A stretch of 64,000 nucleotides of DNA from Cryptomeria japonica (lineage: Eukaryota; Streptophyta; Pinopsida; Cupressales; Cupressaceae), in contig NC_081414.1 of the NCBI RefSeq assembly GCF_030272615.1, forward strand, positions 520,988,185-521,052,184, in the 5' to 3' direction. The notes beneath the pieces are model-generated. The model saw only the letters and a list, made by a program, of their open reading frames with translations, did no database searches and had not been told where the DNA came from. The position numbers and the translations under genes were made by a program. This document shows, one piece after another, positions 34,219 to 47,660 of this stretch. Each line of letters opens with the position of its first letter. Position 1 is the first letter of the stretch.

Positions 34219-35550
34219 GATGTGATATTATTTAGAGGAGTTCAGTTGTGCATACCTAGGAGTTGCATGAGGGAGAATCTGATAAAGGAGAAGCATAGTG
34301 GAGGATTGGCTGGACATTTTGGTATTGACAAAACAATAGCATTGGTGAGTGAGCAGTAGTTTTGGCCCCAGATTAATAAGGATGTTAAGAAATATGTTCA
34401 AAGTTGTAGAGTTTGTCAAGTAGCAAAGGGTAGTAGTCAAAATGTGGGATTATATAAACCTTTGACAGTACCGTTAACACCTTGGGAGGATATAAGCATG
34501 GATTTTATACTTGGATTGCCTAAAACACTGAGAGGGAATGATTCTATATTTGTGGTAGTGGATAGATTCTCAAAGATGGCTCATTTCATACATTGTAAGA
34601 AGACATCATATGCATTACATGTAGCAGATCTATTTTTCAAGGAAGTAGTAAAATTGCATGGATTACCTAAGAGCATAGTTTCAAATAGAGACACTAAGTT
34701 TGTTGGCTATTTTTGGAGAACACTTTGGAAGAAGATGAAGACAAATTTGAAGTTCAGTTCTACTTTTCACCCACAGACTGATGGATAGACAGAAGTAGTT
34801 AACTAGATCTTGGGAAATTTGTTGAGATGTCTAGTTGGAGATAAAACTAGAAGTTGGGATTTGATCCTTTCACAAGTAGAGTCTGTCTACAATAATTCAG
34901 TAAATAGGATTACCGGAAGAACACCTTTTGAGATTGTTACTAGAGTGCATCCTAGAGGTATATCAGACTTAAGAGATATTAGTAGTGAAGATTGGAGAAG
35001 TTCAAAAGAAGAAGACTTTGCAGATCACATGGCAGCCTTGCATATTCAAGTTAAGTAGCATTTGGAGGACATGAACAACAAGTATAAGGAGAAGGCAGAT
35101 GAGAATAGGAGACATAAGGAATTTGAAGTTGGTGATGAATTGATGGTATATCTAAGAAAAGAGAGATTCCTAGTTGGAACTTATAACAAGTTGCAGATGA
35201 GAAATTTTGGACCTTGCAAGATTTTGAGGAAGTTCAGTTCTGGAAAAGCATATCAAGTGGAGTTACCAGATAATCAGAGTATTTCACCTATGTTTAACAT
35301 TGCAGATCTTCATGAGTATAATGAACCAGAATTTCATAAAGACAATATTGCAGACTTGGAGAAATAGTTGCCCTAGAAGGAACCAAATCATATTGAAGAC
35401 ATTTTGGATAGTAGGATTGGGCATAGTACCTGGAGCAGTCAGTATAAGGAGTATCTTGTGAAGTGGAAGGATAGACCAGTTGAAGATTCATCTTGGATTT
35501 ATTGGGCAGAGGTAGACCTCCTTGGTTTGCCTCTGACCTCAGAAAAGTGA
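34219..35550 (+). pseudogene. Gypsy-2 integrase with chromodomain (relic)
   Basis: The H2C2 domain shows [13 protein letters not shown] and [10 protein letters not shown]. The core has [50 protein letters not shown] and FHPQTDG followed by TAG and TEVVN. The post-core segment has KFSSGKAYQVELPDNQSISP and FNIADLHEY. A chromodomain ends it: HIEDILDSRIGHSTWSSQYK then EYLVKWKDRPVEDSSWI, stop at 35548-35550. Stops are TAG at Gln or Trp positions. The chromodomain places the element among the chromoviruses. Confidence 0.9.
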
Positions 35551-35581
35551 GAAACTCACTTTTTCAATAACCTCAGATGTC

Positions 35582-36395
35582 TGATGCAGGAGCATCCCCG
35601 GTTCATGACAATCTTGCATCAACCAAAATTATTTTCTTTTTCTTTTTCTTTTTGTTTGCAGTTTCAACATTTCATTTTGTGTGTATCGATTTTGGCTCAC
35701 CATATCCCATGGAGTTGGATTCTACTTGAAGACTTGATCATCTTTATTATTTCTAGATTGCATCACATTTGGATCATTTTTTGGCAAGATATCGCTATCA
35801 GTTTCTTTGATAGTTTATTGTTACCGGTTGACGATTTCTTGTTACCAGATGCCTAGACCTATTTTGGTGGTCTACTGGAACCCTCTTCTGAAGCTTGTAG
35901 AGCCTTGAGAATTTATTTTGATGTTCCTTAGCAAGTGGCTTACCTTTTCCCGTGATCTAAACTTCATCCTTTGGATTTTCTAGAGGAATCTCTTGGTGGA
36001 GGCCAACCTTGTTGGTTTTACAAATTAGGTCTTGTTCTTCTGGTTTTGATCCCTTTTTGGGCCAACCGGATCCCCTTGGATCATATATATAATTGTAATT
36101 GCACATTAGAATGTATCAATCAAAAAATCAAGTAAGTTAGATTGAGTGTAGAAGATAGATATTAAGATTGAGGGTCCCAGTTGTGACCTATTCTATACTT
36201 TTAGCATGTTTTAGCAGGCCTATGAGCCGATTTCTATAACTCGATAGTTACCGGTTGGTAGTAATTAGTTTTCATGAAATAATTTGATCTATTCTGCATT
36301 GCCTCCATCATATCTTTGTGTTTCCATTGTATTTACTCTTGTTGACCGGTCCAAATTGATCTCTTTGAGGTCCCTCCTAACTAGTGTCTGCTTCA
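35582..36395 (+). repeat. Gypsy-2 right LTR
   Basis: This 814-bp LTR starts TGATGCAGGAGC and ends GTCTGCTTCA. It is followed by the target duplication ATATC at 36396-36400. Confidence 0.9.
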
Positions 36396-38138
36396 ATATC
36401 TCTTCAGCAACAATCCTTCTCGTAGTCATCACACCTTTATTCTTGTCACAATAATCTGATTTTCTAAATGATTCAATTTTACATACCTCAAAGTCTTCTT
36501 ATTATTTTTATTTTTAGGCTCTTGCACTTCTTCACTAACAGTACCAATATCTGGATTAACTTTCTTCATTGGATCAATCTGCTTCAAGATCTCTATTTGC
36601 ACAGGCTTAGGAATATCTTGATCAACAAAATCATAACTGCATGCTTGGATCTTCTTTCCAAGACATTCATCTACCTTCACATTTGTACCCTCAACTATCT
36701 TCCTCAACCTCTTATTATAGCACTGATAGGCCTTGCTCTTAGTAGAATATCCCAAGAAGATTCCTTCATCACATCTTGCATCAAAATTTCCTATATCCTC
36801 ATCTCTCTTGATATAACATTTATTTCCAAAGATTCTGAAATGTCTAACTGTGGGAACATGACCAAACCATAGCTCATAAAGAGTCTTACCAAAATCACCT
36901 TTAATATGCACCTGATTGAATGTGTAAATAGTAGTGATAACAAATTCTCTCCAAAAGGTTTGTGCAACACTTCCTTCAATCACCATAGTCCTTGCAGCAT
37001 CCAAGATAGTTCTATTCTTCCTTTCAACAACTCCATTCTATTGAGGGGTTCTAGTAGTAGATAATTGTCTTCTAACTCCATTCCTCTCACAGAATGTATC
37101 AAAGTCTCCTAATGTAAATTAACCTCCTTTGTCAGATCTCAAGCATTTTAGCTTCAATCTAGTCTTAGTCTCCACTCTAGCTTTAAATATCTTGAATTTC
37201 TCCAACACTTCTTATTTTTCTCTTAACAAGGTAAGCCACATCATCCTTTAATAGTCATCAATAAACAACATGAAATATTTGTCTCCTTGCATGATTCACT
37301 CTAGTAGGACCACATAAGTCAGTATGAACAAGATCTAATAATCCATTAGATGATAACAACTTACTCTTAAATGGAATTCTTGTTTTCTTTCCCATTTGAC
37401 ATTCCTTACATATTGGATTAGCAGGCTTCACAATCTTAGGCATATCTCTAACATCTTGAGTAGAACTTATCCTTACCATGTAGTCAAAATTAACATGACA
37501 CATTCTTCTGTGCCATAACCAACTTTCATCAATCTAAGCAATTAAACAACTTTTCTCACCAGCATTCAAGTGAAAGATATTACCTTTAGTCTTAGTACCA
37601 GATGCAATCTCTATACTAGAGGCATTGAGAAATTTACATTTACCATTATTGAATTGCAAATCATATCCCTTGTCAACCATCTGTCCAACACTCAAAATAT
37701 TATTCTTCAATCCTTCAACATATAAGACATCATCAGTAATATACTTATCATTGAAAGATATAAAACCTCTACTATGAATTACACAAGCTTTGTCATCTCC
37801 AAATCTCACTATTCCATCATCATACCTTTCCATACTCACAAATTTACTTTTATCACCTATCATATGATGTGAACAACCATTGTCAATCACCCATTCATCT
37901 TTCTCTTCAATCATAGCAGCTAAAGCTTTCTCTTCAACAATGCAACTTGTAGGATTCACGGATACCGCATCATCTTCCTTGATAGCAATAAATACAAATT
38001 TGTCTCCTGAATTCCCATTCTCTGATTCCTCATTTGTCACACCTTCATCAACATCATAGTAGCATCTCTTTTGATTTATGTACTTCCAGTAGGTCTTATA
38101 GGGCTTATCACTCTTAAATGCTTCTCATATCTATCATA
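36396..38138 (-). pseudogene. Copia-2 protease and integrase (middle piece)
   Basis: Read on the minus strand from 38138, this piece contains the end of gag and the protease motif EWVIDNGCSHHMIGD. The usual DSG is DNG here, with the catalytic Asp kept. The integrase zinc region follows (CHVNFDYMVRIS, NPICKECQMGKK). The core has LLDLVHTDLCGPTR and, near 37000-37140, LRSDKGG, NGVVERKN and DAARTMV. The integrase C-terminal part is CYIKRDEDIGNFDARCDEGI then FLGYSTKSKAYQCYNKR. The piece lies between the target sites of gypsy-3 (TCATA, 38134-38138) and gypsy-2 (ATATC, 36396-36400). Stops are mostly TAG. Confidence 0.87.
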
Positions 38139-38852
38139 TGTCATGCCCAAACTTTTGGGCACAAACGGAATAAATTTAAAAAAAAAAAAAACTTAATCTA
38201 ATAAAACTAAATTTGCTAAATAACGCATTAACCAGTCTTGTCTTAACTAGTTTGGTTTTCAACTAAGAATAATTCAAACACTAGATCAAGTAAGCGAGAT
38301 GATCTAAGCCAAATGCGGAAAATTAATTTTCCAAAGAATTATTATTATCTCATCAAATAATAAATATAATAATTTCATTTAGGCAAAAATCTCTAAATAA
38401 ATTTGCAAGAGATATTAATAATCTCAAATAGCTTTTTAATTGCCTAGGAACTAAATTAATTAGCCCTAGCTCTTAGTTTTATAAAACCTATTATTTATTT
38501 TAATCAATAATTATAATTTGTCTAAAATTTGACTCTAAGGTCGATTAATCCCATAGTGCAATTGTGCTATAAAATTTTATTAAAGTTGGCCAATAAAATT
38601 TATCTTCTAAGGCTAACTATTTCCAAAGTATTTATTTTTATTCCCCCATAAAATTTCAAACCCAAGAAGGGTTCTAAAACTAGCTTTTAAATAAAGCCCT
38701 TAGTAAATACTCTACTCAATAACAAAAGAAATTTCACTATTTGATTAAATAATCCAATTAAAATCTTAATTTATAAGTCATATATATATGTGTGTGTATG
38801 AGAGTGTGTGTGTGTGTGTGACTACATATATAACTATGTGCTATTACTTCAA

Positions 38853-38963
<111 letters not shown>

Positions 38964-39017
38964 ATTATAAAAAGTTGATAAATAAAATAATAGTCTTGTT
39001 CAAAGTCTATGGGGATA

Positions 39018-39040
39018 CCCTATTCAAAATTTGAATAGGG
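39018..39040. repeat. Perfect 23-bp palindrome in the gypsy-3 LTR
   Basis: CCCTATTCAAA, a central A, and TTTGAATAGGG form an exact 11-bp inverted repeat. It is conserved in the other LTR at 48241-48263. Confidence 0.85.
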
Positions 39041-39309
39041 TTTCCCCCCTTTTTTTTCTATATTAAAAAAATAAAACCCAAACTTCTCTTTTACTTTTTA
39101 CACATCCCATACATCTTTTTTTTTAATATTATTTATGTGTGTTTTGCCCTAACCCGAAACTTGGGTTATGGCATGTGTGTGTGTGTTCTATAATTTTTGT
39201 GTGTGCAAGATTGAGAAGGGGACGACAGCCATGGCTTCGGCGGCGGATTTACCAAGGGGTGCGGCGTTATTGCTTAAGGCATAGGGGGGCCAGTTTGATC
39301 AGGGAAGGC

Positions 39310-39525
39310 GGGGCCTCCCACAGTAGCACCTAGGCGCCACTGGGGGTCACGGTCTGCAGCGGCACCGCGACGCCATTGTGGGACGTGGTCCACAGTGGCG
39401 ACCAAGGTTGCCCCTGCAGGTCATGGCCTGCAGCGGCACCATGGGCGCCTCTGTGTGCCTCGGTCGGCGCCACTATGGTTCGTGGCCCAAAGGGGTCCTG
39501 AGCCACCCAGGCCTCTCACCGAGAG
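39310..39525. repeat. GC-rich variable repeat in the gypsy-3 LTR
   Basis: A word of the form GGCGCCACTGTGGGTCGCGG / CCCACAG recurs about four to five times with variation in this LTR, but only once in the right LTR (about 48550-48600). It stands out from the AT-rich surroundings. The copy difference points to expansion or contraction after or during transposition. Confidence 0.65.
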
Positions 39526-39568
39526 TTTCGATGCAATTTTTTTTTATATATATATTTTATTATTATTA

Positions 39569-39680
<112 letters not shown>

Positions 39681-42600
39681 AAAAAAAAATAAAATGTGTC
39701 TGCGTGGGAAACTTATTTTTTTTAATCATTATAACCTCCAAAAAATGACTATAAAAAATAAGTTTCCCACACAGAGACACATTTTTTTTTTTTTTTTTAA
39801 TAAAATGATTAGCTTCTCATAGAATATATATATATATAAACATACTTTAGCATGCTGTAATTTTTTTTATTACATCTTTTTAACTCATGCAACAAACTGA
39901 TAAGACTATGACAGCGTGCAATAGATGAGATTTTATTTCTTTTCATAAGTTAATATGTATGCTTTAAATCCTAGTATTATTTTCTTTTTATGCAAATCAA
40001 AACTAATAATCTCCCTAGCACGTTACAGTGGAAAATACTATTTTTTTTTTCTATTGGTTAAAGCATTATGTATATTTCTTTCCTATTTAAAAATAACATT
40101 AACAACAAGCTCTAATACATTTTTTTTAAAGTCTAGATGCTAACTTTAGAAGTAGACTATTACTTTCAGAATTATTTTCTGTAATAAATTAAAAAAACAG
40201 AATGAAATAAATTTTAACAGCAACTATATTAACCTAGAAAACATTTAAAAATCAATTTAGAGATAGACATAATAGACCTATTTAACCATAATTTGTATTT
40301 GTTTTTAACTAAATAAAACTAGATGCATCTTTTACAAATCCCATAATTTCATTTTGCATGATGGTATAAAATAAACTTTTATTTTCCAATAATAAGAAAG
40401 CAACAATTATATTAACTCAACAACTATAGGAACTTAATGCATAAATAACATTTTTTTTTTTTGCAAAAATAACTTAATGGGGAAAATACATATTTTTTTC
40501 AAGGGCATATAGAATACAAGGTAGTCAATATTACAAAGGGTATAATACCCAAACTAGTCTCTCATTCCATTAAATGAGGACTTGAAATTAAAATGAATAC
40601 ATATCTTTTTAAAACAAATACAATATATAACTTTTCTTTTTACATTGCTGCCATAAAAAATACAATATTCCCTTTCCCAACTTTTCTGCAAGTCAAATAA
40701 AAATGAGCAACTCCTAGCTTCTTTTTTTTTTTCTTCCTCCCAAGTAACCTGCAAATAAAACATAAGGCTTGACCATGGAGTGCTCACCTCCCAACCTAGG
40801 CTTACTAGAAGCCACCCCCGAGCTTGGAGAACCAAGCACTAGACAGGTTACACACATACAACCACAACAAGCAAGGGGTAAACACACAACAAACAATTTT
40901 CCCAACCAAGGCTACACTTCACCACAACTTGTGATGATTTTCCAAGGGTGGAAGTGGACCAAATACCATTGGGGAAACTGCAAGCATGGAACATCTCAAG
41001 CCACCTCATGGCAACCAAATACAACACAAGTCCATCCCCACATCCTTATGCCCCCTTAAGGTATATAAGCCATTTCATCTCTCATTATGACCCCCAAATG
41101 CATAAACAAGGCTATTCAGCAAGGGTCACAAGAGAACACCCTTGAGATCACTCTCTTAATGAGAGCCTCTCACCCAAGGCTGTCAAACTTCTTCCACCCC
41201 AAGACCATCCTAACCTCCCAAGAGTAGAAGGCCTTGGATAATCCCAATACAAGAAAATGCATAATAGAAATGAAGGGGAAAAATCACATATTCTTTCACA
41301 AGGTAAAATACAAATAAACAACTCTTTCATACAAGCATTTCTTCAAATATACATATGCAACATAAACAAAAAGAGAGTAAGAACCAACCTTAATCTGCCC
41401 AAAGGTTTTGCTAGATCTAGTTGGGGATGAGCAGCCCAAATCCACACAATCTTTTCACCAACACTTAGCCAAAATTCTATTCTACAACTATTCTTCAAAA
41501 TTGCATAATCTCCAACAATGGATAGTGGGTGATTAACTCACTAAGTCCCTAATCCTTGCCTAAGAAGGCCTCTCTCACTCTTCCCAACCCCTTGGATAGA
41601 GTGAGAGTTCCCATTGGTTGGTCTTCCCAACCTCTTGCATGTTGCTAAAACTAGAAAGAGAAAAGGTAAGAGAGGATGGGGAAGAGAGTCTGACACCAAA
41701 AAGGAAGGTTGTCTATCCTAGGAGGAACTTTCTAAGTTTAATTTTCGCTCACCTTGGAAAAACCACTTTTTGAGGTAACTAAATAGTCACATGGGAGTAG
41801 TCACATGTTTAAAAATACCCCTAACCCATAGGTATACCCTTTGGACCTTTGGAAAAGCCCTAAAACTAACCCTAGGAGTCCATTTGACCCCTTAGAAACC
41901 CAACTGAAGATAACCTACGGGTCAAACCTAAGTTGACCACTCCCAAGACTCCCTACCCAAGGCAAATTTGGGACCACACTCAAATGTTTGAAATGGGCTT
42001 TGGTAGAAACAAACTCCCTCTAAGAGACAAGTCAAAATCAATGACACTAATCAGCACATGTGTCAAGTGACACAATAAAATACATTATAAAAATTACACA
42101 TGGAATTTGTCTCTTGTTGGATTTACACAAATTAATAAAATCAATTTAACACACATGCATCATTTACTTTCACAAATAAAATACGATACAAACGGGGTGT
42201 TGTCTCTCCAAATAGACAACCTCTGGCTTTACAAACGTACATAGGTCTAGGTTTGGTTCTCCATAATATTTTCATGGTCACATGGATAATTTTCCTGCGC
42301 ATCTCAATTTACACATTAGTAATTCCAAATAACCACATATATTATTAAGCACATGAATTTGAATACATATCAAACACTCATACAATTGACAGTAATAAAT
42401 CAATATCTCATATATCCCAATTAATCCACATAAGCAGTTATCATAATCCTCAAAATTTGATCCATTCATAATACATGCATCCTATTTCTATCATCATAAT
42501 GAAGTCCTTCAAATCTAATAATGACATACATCATCTCAAAGTAATTCTATTCTATCATCATATAAAGTTTCATATCCATAATGCATAAAAATGAAGCATC

Positions 42601-42734
42601 AATATACATCAATGTTATCCAAATCATGGAATCATATAAGTTCTAAATCCATAATGCATAAAAATAAAGCATCCATAATAGTCTCATCATGAAAATAACA
42701 AAAATGCTAGGATGAGTCGGGGTAGGGCCTCACA

Positions 42735-42746
42735 CCCTCCCCCTCT
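42735..42746 (-). promoter_or_regulatory. Gypsy-3 polypurine tract
   Basis: On the minus strand AGAGGGGGAGGG directly precedes the LTR start TGTGAGGCCC. Confidence 0.85.
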
Positions 42747-44160
42747 AGGCATGAACTTTCTCCTGGAGTTCATCAAAAGGGTGGGGGTACTGTGATCTCA
42801 TACGTTCTGCATCCTCCCATGAAGCTGTAACCTCATCATAGAAATCCCACTGGACCCTAACCTGGTCTAGCTCTCGACCTTGAAGGGCCAGCGTCTGGCA
42901 TGCCAAAATGCGAATGGGCTCCAAAGCTAGCTGCCCATCCGACTCCACCTACAAGGCATCCCAATCTAGAATATGAGACTCATCATATATATATTTCCTC
43001 AAAACTGAAACATGAAACACATCGTGGATGCGCGACAGGCTAGGTGACAATGCTAAATGATAGGCAACTGGTCCTACAAATCAAGGTGCGAGCTTAGAAC
43101 CCTTTCCATAATGGATTGGACTATTATACGGTCGCACTCTCAGGAAGACTCTGTCTCCAACCAAGTAGCTACGATCTATCCTCTTCGCATCTACATACTT
43201 CTTTTGTCTATCCTATGCTTCTCTAAGATGCTGCCTAATCAAATCCACCTGCTATTCCATATCCTGAACTATCTCAGGACCAATAGCAACTCTATCCTCT
43301 ATGTGGTCCCAACTCAATGGTGTCCTACAAGCTATGCCATATAATGCCTGATAGAGTGGCATCCCCAAAGATGTGTGATGCCCATTGTTATAGGCAAACT
43401 CTAGTAAGGGAAGGTACTCTTCCCATCTGGTCTGGTGATCCATGACGTACATGTGAATCATATCCTCTAACACCTAATTAACCCTCTCTGTCTAACCATC
43501 CATTTTTGGATGATAGGCTGTACTGAAATTGAGCTTGGTACCCATAGCTGCCTGTAATGCCTTCCAAAAGGAAGAAGTGAAGAGGGAACCCTTGTCGAAA
43601 ATAATCTTGCATGGAATGCCATGAACTCTGACAATGTCTCACAAGAACACCTGTGCTAATACTGGTGTTGTGAAGGTAGTCTGAACTGGTGAAAAGTGGG
43701 CCACTTTGATCAACTTGTCAACCGTCACCAAGATGGCATCATGGTGGCAAGATGACATAGGGAGACCAATGATGAAATCCATGGATATAGTATCCCACTT
43801 CCACTCTGGTATAGCATGAGATTGGAGAAACCCACCTGGATGGCGGTGCTCCACTTTGACTCTCTAACACTCGAGGCATCGTGCTACTATCTCAGCAATA
43901 AGCTGCCACATTCCTGGCCAATGATATAACTACCTCAAGTTTGCATGCATCTTCTTAACTCTGGGATGTGCTGCATAAGGAGCTCTATGAGCCTCTATGA
44001 TAATGAACTCCCACAATCCCCCAGAAGAAGGTACATAGATGCACCCTCTATGGTGTAATAATCCATTGGACTCTAAGGAATAATCCACATACTTCCCTCC
44101 TAAAGTTTCCTGAGATCGTATAGCTTGGCAAACCTCTAAATAACATCCATCCTCTGGCAA
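42747..44160 (-). pseudogene. Gypsy-3 integrase with C-terminal chromodomain-like tail (relic)
   Basis: From 44160 down: the pre-integrase and H2C2 region (LLHHRGCIYVPSSGGLWEFI, AHPRVKKMHANLR, CLEC) is followed by the core. The core has [46 protein letters not shown] and YHPKMDG then TAG and TERVN. Next come WEEYLPLLEFAYNN and YQALYGIACRTPLSWDHIED, and the tail EPIRILACQTLALQGRELD then VQWDFYDEVTASWEDAERMR and YPHPFDEL. About ten TAG or TGA codons interrupt it, each at a place where Gln, Arg or Trp fits. Integrase would insert the DNA copy; the tail is the Tekay/Del-type chromodomain. Confidence 0.9.
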
Positions 44161-44163
44161 CTG

Positions 44164-45650
44164 CTACATTATTCGATCTCTCAAGTCTGTGCCCATAGAT
44201 ATGGTGTATACCTTGTGACGTCTCCTACTCAAAGCATCTACAACTATGTTTTCTTTCCCTTTGATGTAGTGAATGTCAAAATCATACTCACACAAGAATT
44301 CCATCCATCTCCTTTGACATGCATTAAGATTTGGCTGAGTGAATATGTACTGAAGGCTCTGATGGTCTGAATGAAGCTCAAAATGATGACCCAAAAGGAA
44401 ATGTCTCCACCTCACAAGTGCATGTACTACTGCTGCAAGCTCAAGGTCATGAGTAGGGTAATTAAGCTCATGAGTCTTAAGTTTCCTAGACTCAAAAGCT
44501 ATAGCTCTACCATCCTGAATAAGGACTACTCCTAAACCCTCTAGGGAAGCATCTGTGCAAACCATGAAGTCAGCTAAGGGATCTGGCACTACAAGGATAG
44601 GTGCACTAGTGAGTTCCTTTTTAAGTTCCTGAAAGGCCTTCTCGCACTTCTCCATCCACTCAAATTTCTTCCCTTTATGCTAAAGAGAAGTAATAGGATA
44701 TGCGACTCTAGAGAATCCCTCAACAAAACATCAATAATAACCTGCTAAGCCCATGAAGCTCCTGACCTCTATCACACTGGTTGGCACTGGCCAATCCATA
44801 ATGGCTCTGATCTTTGATGGGTCAAATGAGATCCCTTCACCGGATATAACATCTCCAAGGTACTTGACCTCTATTCTAAAGAAAGCACACTTCAACAAAC
44901 TGCCATACAACTGATTATCCCTCAAACACTGCAAAACCTGTCTTAGGTGCTCCTCATGCTCCTTCTCATTCCATGAATATATCAATATGTCATCGAGAAA
45001 CACAATCACAAAATGGTCAAGGAATGTGTGAAATACTCCATTCATGAGACTCATGAAAATAGCTGGGGCATTTGTAAGACCGAATGGAACCACGGTGAAC
45101 TCATAGTGGCCATATCTAGTGCAAAATGCGGTCTTGTGGATATCGCTATCCACTATCCTCAACTAATGGTACCCTGACTTCAAATCAATTTTGGAAAATA
45201 CTTTGGCACCTTGAAGTTGGTCGAATAAATCTTCGATCCTGGGCAAAGGATATTGGTTCTTGATGGTTACTTTGTTCAACTGATGGTAATCCATGCATAA
45301 TCAGAGAGATCCGTCCTTCTTCTTCATGAAGATGACTGGTGCACCCCAAGGGGATACACTAGGAAAAATGTGGCCCTTCTCTAGGAGTTCCTCAAGCTGC
45401 ATTTTGAGCTCATTAAGATCATTTGTGGTCATCCTATATGGTGCTCTTGAAACTGGCTTGGCTCCTGGTACAAGGCTTATATGAAAATCAATTTCTCTAC
45501 GGGGCAGCATATCGGGTAACTCTAAAGGAAATATGTCTAAAAATCCCTTAAGGATAGGATGGTCGTCAATAGATGGTTCCTTTTCATCTTCTTCTTCTCT
45601 ATCACTAATGGTGATGGCAAATAACTGGCATCCCTTTTGCATGCTCCGCT
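44164..45650 (-). pseudogene. Gypsy-3 reverse transcriptase and RNase H (relic)
   Basis: Minus-strand reading from about 45642 shows FLDIFPLELPDMLPRREIDF, PYRMTTNDLNELKMQLEELL and SPWGAPVIFMKKKDGSL. Then come [31 protein letters not shown] and active-site [12 protein letters not shown] (about 44990-45025). The thumb ([27 protein letters not shown]) leads to RNase H (VCTDASLEGLGVVLIQDG, YPTHDLELAAVVHALVRWRH, LHSDHQSLQYIFTQ, VVDALSRR). Catalytic aspartates of RT are kept (KID, FLDD). Premature stops lie near 45300, 45163, 44730 and 44680. Confidence 0.92.
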
Positions 45651-45953
45651 TAAGCTACATTGTAGAAATCATATGAAGAGACACAGGTCTCTAAATTCTG
45701 GTGATTACTATGGGAGAACCATGATCATCCTCACACTCAATATTTTTCAGGTGACAATCCATCTTGGCTCTGTGGGCATAAAGTCAATCCATGCCAAGTA
45801 CGATGCCATATGATCCGAGTGGTGTAACTCTAAGGTCTACTAAAGTGGTGATATTGCCAATCTGAAGCTGACATCCCCTAACCTTTGATTCCACTGACAC
45901 TCTAGCCCCTGAAGCTAACTCCACTTCCCAACTGACCTCTTATCTAATTGCCA

Positions 45954-47485
45954 CTAGCCCACAACGCTCCACAACCAATGGAGATATAAAAGGGTGTTAG
46001 TAGCTCCTGAATCAAATATTATATATACACTGCTACCTCTGATCATACCTACAACCTCAATAACCATGGCCTGATTCTCTGCCTGACGGTTGTCAACCAC
46101 TGTGAAGACCCTATGGGACTTGCCCATATCCCCAACTGTCAGCTCTAATGCTACCATCCTTTGACTGCTTGCCATTTGACCCTGAGGACACTCTCTTTCT
46201 ATGTGTCCCATGGCTCCACATGTGAAGCAAGTGCCACGTGCCTGAAACTGCATGCCCTGTGGTCTGGAGAAAGACTGTCCCTTGTTCTGCTAGAACCACT
46301 ATACCCACCCCTATAGGACTGCTGATTCCTCGCTAGAGGTGTGTAAGGAACCTGAGATTTCTGATCTCGCCTCTGACCCTAAGACTGCCACTGCTTGGGC
46401 TTTACGCCCTGCTGACTCTATGGAGGCCTCTACCTCCGGTTCTGCTGTGACTGCTATAGAGGAGGGGGTTTGGAGAACCCCGATGTGTGTCTGTTGTTAC
46501 CCTTCCAATGGGGTTTCTAAAATTTGTAAGTCTGGGGTATAGGGTTTCGGTTCTAGGATAGATCTCTTGAGTCCTGAGGCCTGACCTGAATCTCCTCTGC
46601 TATCAAGGCCTTCCCCACAGCAACCTGAAGGCTCTCTGGAGTGGCCATCCTCACCGGTCCTTCTATGCCAGCATTCAGCCCTCTGATAAATTGGTTGATG
46701 AGAAGCTTCTCATCTTTCAGGTAGTCCACATACGATAAGAGCTCAAAAAACTGGCTCACATACTAGGTCACTGAAAGACCCTTCTGTTGGAGGTCATGGA
46801 ACTCATCCACCCTACGCTGTCTGTAGTGCTCTGATAAGTACCTCTCCTTGAATCTCTCTATGAAAATCTCCCATGTGAGAGTATCTTCCACTAAGCCACA
46901 CTTATATTCCTCCTATCTCCACCATGTGGAGGCCATTCCCCTTAATAGGTGGACTGCTACACGTGCCTTTAGATTGCTCTCGTAGGAGCGCAATGCAAAG
47001 CACCTATCTAGGCTCAAAAGCCATGCCTCTGCTTCTACCCCATCGGTAGATCCCCCAAAAGATGGTGGCTGAAGGTGCATAACCTCTTTAATTAGATCCC
47101 CTAGATCCCGACGTGCCCTCTCATAATACACTGGTGCTACTACTGGAGGTGGTTCTGGTAGGTGAACAGACTCGGGCTCATGCCTAGCCTGACTCTCTAC
47201 TGGATTAGGAGGTGGAATCCTACTCCATTCCCATTCTACTGATCTGTGGCTCCCTGAGTTCTGGTTTTCAAAATGATGATCCACTGCTGGAAGCCTGTCC
47301 TGGACTATCCCAATTAGGTTCTGTAGAGCTAACAAGATGTCTCGGTTCGGGTCAACTGGCCATTCGGGAGGAGCCTCTGGGTTCTCTTCCGGAACCGATT
47401 CCTCCCTATCGACCTCTTCGTGTGCCATGCGTTCACACCTAGGGCCTCTACCACATTTACGAGCTTGCCGCGTAGTTGGAGGCAT
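45954..47485 (-). pseudogene. Gypsy-3 gag-protease (relic)
   Basis: ATG at 47485 opens MPPTTRQARKCGRGPRCERM. Gag continues with DLIKEVMHLQPPSFGGSTDG, VEAEAWLLSLDRCFAL, FFELLSYVDYLKDEKLLINQ and FIRGLNAGIEGPVR. A Gln/Arg-rich linker and a complete zinc knuckle CFTCGAMGHIEREC (about 46185-46230) follow. The protease motif VYIIFDSGATNTLL lies at about 45990-46030. Several TAG and TAA codons and at least one frameshift (near 46260) break it. Gag would form the particle and bind RNA. Confidence 0.88.
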
Positions 47486-47645
47486 CCTTATGAGAAAATA
47501 AAATAAAATGAAATAAATAAATAATTTTTTTGGAGAAAAAATTAATTTATTTAAAATTAACTATAAAAATAAATAAAATTTAATTAATTAAAAAAAAAAT
47601 TAAAGTGAAACATAATGGAGAAAGGTTCCTAGTGTTGGAAACCTT

Positions 47646-47657
47646 GCTCTGATACCA
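47646..47657 (-). promoter_or_regulatory. Gypsy-3 primer-binding site
   Basis: The minus strand reads TGGTATCAGAGC, followed by AAGG, three bases inside the 5' LTR. It is an exact match to the initiator tRNA-Met complement. Confidence 0.93.
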
Positions 47658-47660
47658 AAA

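Larger units (their letters stand above)
28525..36395 (+). mobile_element. Gypsy-2: Ty3/gypsy chromovirus, full-length, plus strand, with a solo LTR inside
   Basis: Left LTR 28525-29316 and right LTR 35582-36395 flank gag, protease, RT, RNase H, integrase and a chromodomain. The target duplication is ATATC (28520-28524 and 36396-36400). The primer-binding site is TGGTATCGGAGC (one mismatch to initiator tRNA-Met). The left LTR begins TA instead of TG, a G to A change; the right begins TGATGCAGG. By eye the LTRs differ by roughly 10 percent over their first 235 bp. It sits in the copia-2 pol gene and itself holds a 1.59-kb solo LTR between protease and RT. Confidence 0.93.

Noticed and set aside
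40554-41059. Open frames repeated at 40.5-41.3 kb and 49.5-50.3 kb
   Set aside because: They are the same LTR sequence in both gypsy-3 LTRs; conservation reflects the recent common copy, not coding.
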